Of a DNA stretch of 6,714 nt, positions 5,387 to 6,714 are shown piece by piece. Position numbers and translations under genes: made by a program. Numbering within the stretch: position 1 is the stretch's first letter; every line of letters starts with the position of its first letter. Below the pieces are notes generated by a model. The model had not been told where the DNA came from. It ran no database searches and saw only the letters and a program-made list of their open reading frames with translations. Origin of the DNA: an uncultured Eubacterium sp. (GTDB lineage: Bacteria; Bacillota; Clostridia; Eubacteriales; Eubacteriaceae); NCBI GenBank assembly GCA_902784045.1, contig CACZTE010000081.1, positions 1 to 6,714 of the forward strand, in the 5' to 3' direction.

Positions 5387-6511
5387 TTAACCGTTAATGA
5401 CATGAATTTCCGAAGGATTATCGGAATCCATGGCGACAATCTTCGTGTCGGCGGAGACGACGCCTTTAGAGCCTACGATGCAGTTTTCCAGATGAGCGCC
5501 GTCCTCAATCTTGGCGCCGGTATGGATGATGGAGTTTTTGATCACGGTATTTTTGCCGATGGTAATATCATGAGAGATGATGGAATGATCCACTTCACCG
5601 AATATTTTGCAGCCGTCGCAAATGAGACTATCGGTCACTTTGCCCGTTTCACCGACAAATTGGGGATGACGGCTGGTGTTGTTGGAAAAAATGCGGAAAG
5701 AAGTATCGTTGAGATCAAATTCACAAGCATCATCCAAAAGGTCCATATTGGCATCGTAATAGCTTTGAATTGTTCCGACATCGCGCCAATAGCCGTTGAA
5801 ATTGTAGGCAAAAATACGTTTACCTTCACTGTGAATGGCGGGGATAACGTTGTTTCCGAAATCATTTTCCGAGTCGGGATTTTCGGCGTCTTCAATTAAA
5901 GCCTTTCGTAAAACGGGCCATGAGAAAACATAAATACCCATTGATGCCTGATTGCTTTTGGGCTCATCAGGTTTTTCCTGGAATTCGGTGATGCGTTGTT
6001 CACTGTTGGTGCAGACAACACCAAATCTGCTTGCTTCTTCCCAAGGTACGTCCATGACGGCGATGGTGAGATCAGCAGCGCGTTCTTTATGAAAATCGAT
6101 CATTTTGGAATAATCCATTTTGTAGATGTGGTCACCGGAGAGGATGAGCACGAATTCGGGATTAAATTGATCGATAAAATCAATGTTTTGCGTAATGGCA
6201 TCGGCTGTGCCATTATACCATCTTCCGCCTTTTTGACTCATGTAGGGAGGCAGGATGCGGACGCCGGCGTTGACTTTATCAAGGGCCCAGGCGCTACCGT
6301 CGCTGATATAGTTGTTGAGAATATAAGGACGGTATTGAGTAAGAACGCCGACAACGTTAATGCCGGAATTCATACAGTTGCTTAAAGGAAAATCGATAAT
6401 ACGGTATTTTCCTCCAAATAAGACGGCGGGTTTGGCGTTGTTAAGGGTAAGCGCTTTAAGTCGGCTTCCCTGACCACCTGCCAAAAGCATCGCGACACAT
6501 TCTGTGTTCAT
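5387..6511 (-). CDS. glgC: Glucose-1-phosphate adenylyltransferase (catalytic subunit)
   Basis: GlgC makes ADP-glucose and pyrophosphate from ATP and glucose-1-phosphate, the committed step of bacterial glycogen synthesis. The 374 residues are typical of the short Bacillota form. Visible motifs: LLAGGQGSRL (9-18) for ATP binding, PAVLFGGKYRIIDFPLSN (28-45), WYNGTADA (98-105), LSGDHIYKMDY (124-134) with catalytic metal-binding D127, FQEKP (177-181) with the glucose-1-phosphate Lys K180, and YWRDVGT (241-247). A left-handed beta-helix with hexapeptide repeats spans about 290-360. The sequence is complete, with all key residues present. AAGGAGG at 6519-6525 lies 7 nt before the ATG. The gene follows glgP by 31 nt and precedes glgD by 27 nt, with no terminator or promoter evident in either gap. 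It is cytoplasmic, and probably a hetero-oligomer with GlgD. Confidence 0.97.
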   Translation of the reverse strand: MNTECVAMLLAGGQGSRLKALTLNNAKPAVLFGGKYRIIDFPLSNCMNSGINVVGVLTQYRPYILNNYISDGSAWALDKVNAGVRILPPYMSQKGGRWYNGTADAITQNIDFIDQFNPEFVLILSGDHIYKMDYSKMIDFHKERAADLTIAVMDVPWEEASRFGVVCTNSEQRITEFQEKPDEPKSNQASMGIYVFSWPVLRKALIEDAENPDSENDFGNNVIPAIHSEGKRIFAYNFNGYWRDVGTIQSYYDANMDLLDDACEFDLNDTSFRIFSNNTSRHPQFVGETGKVTDSLICDGCKIFGEVDHSIISHDITIGKNTVIKNSIIHTGAKIEDGAHLENCIVGSKGVVSADTKIVAMDSDNPSEIHVING

Positions 6512-6542
6512 AATGTTTCCTCCTTGTATATTTAAATGTTGT

Positions 6543-6714
6543 TTATTTGATTTTCCAAATGCGCGATTGATAATCAGCGATGGAACGGTCGCTGGAGAAG
6601 ATACCGCTGTTGGCGATATTGACAGCGGACATTCTCAGCCATTTATCATGATCTAAGTAGGTTTGACTTGCGGTTCGCTGAATGTCGGCATACGATGCAA
6701 AGTCTTTGAGCACA
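6543..6714 (-). CDS. glgP: Glycogen phosphorylase, C-terminal fragment (cut by window edge)
   Basis: The last 56 codons of a gene entering from the right edge end at TAA (6543-6545). The residues read VLKDFASYADIQ, then W-L-R-M-S, NIANSGIFSSDRSIADYQ and IWKIK. The N-(I/V)-A-x-S-G-x-F-S-S-D-R-(S/T)-I-x-x-Y-x-x-x-I-W pattern is the characteristic C-terminal end of GT35 glycogen/maltodextrin phosphorylases. These release glucose-1-phosphate from alpha-1,4-glucan using pyridoxal phosphate. The PLP lysine and active site lie outside the window. The gene is first of the visible operon genes, 31 nt before glgC. Pairing the breakdown enzyme with the synthesis genes is common in Bacillota glg operons. 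Assignment to GT35 is firm. The choice of glgP over malP rests on the operon. Confidence 0.92.
   Translation of the reverse strand, partial: VLKDFASYADIQRTASQTYLDHDKWLRMSAVNIANSGIFSSDRSIADYQSRIWKIK

Noticed and set aside
5354..5899. 181-codon plus-strand open frame over glgC
   Set aside because: It lies fully antisense to the well-conserved glgC and the start of glgD, shows no recognisable domain, and is explained by codon bias in the complementary strand.
5996..6385. 129-codon plus-strand open frame over glgC
   Set aside because: It is antisense to the most conserved part of glgC and has no supporting motif.
6512..6542. Promoter between glgP and glgC
   Set aside because: The gap is 31 nt of AT-rich sequence filled by the glgC ribosome binding site, with no paired -35/-10 boxes; co-transcription with glgP is simpler.

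Overview
The window looks like chromosomal DNA from a low-to-moderate GC Bacillota. Four points support this: strong AAGGAGG-type ribosome binding sites, tightly packed co-directional genes, a paired glgC/glgD (GlgD being a Bacillota hallmark), and an IS200/IS605-like transposon end. A Clostridia- or Erysipelotrichia-type gut bacterium would fit, but the sequence alone does not settle the lineage.

Layout. Bases 1-85 carry a string of compact hairpins. An open frame across them reads like the extreme C-terminus of a TnpB protein, so this is best explained as the right end of an IS200/IS605-type element together with the 3' part of its omega RNA. Bases 86-198 are flanking DNA with a good -10 box and a strong Shine-Dalgarno. 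Bases 202-753 (+) encode a small cytoplasmic protein with a coiled coil, a four-cysteine zinc ribbon and a repetitive charged tail; its function is unknown. A long stem-loop at 794-840 with T runs on both strands ends this gene and the converging operon.

Bases 882-6714 (-) are the distal part of a glycogen operon, transcribed right to left: glgP (only the last 56 codons are present), glgC, glgD, glgA and a GH13 alpha-glucanase. The intergenic gaps are 31, 27, 5 and 3 nt, and no promoter or terminator is visible between the genes, so one polycistronic message is expected, with its promoter outside the window. GlgC, probably with the catalytically degenerate GlgD as partner, makes ADP-glucose. 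GlgA polymerises it into alpha-1,4-glucan. GlgP phosphorolyses the chains to glucose-1-phosphate. The intracellular GH13 enzyme probably trims or opens branched glucans or maltodextrins. No branching enzyme (glgB) is in the window; it may lie upstream of glgP or elsewhere.

I found no clearly novel system. The most interesting parts are the TnpB/omega-RNA-like end next to the zinc-ribbon gene, and the GH13 enzyme of uncertain specificity closing the glycogen operon.
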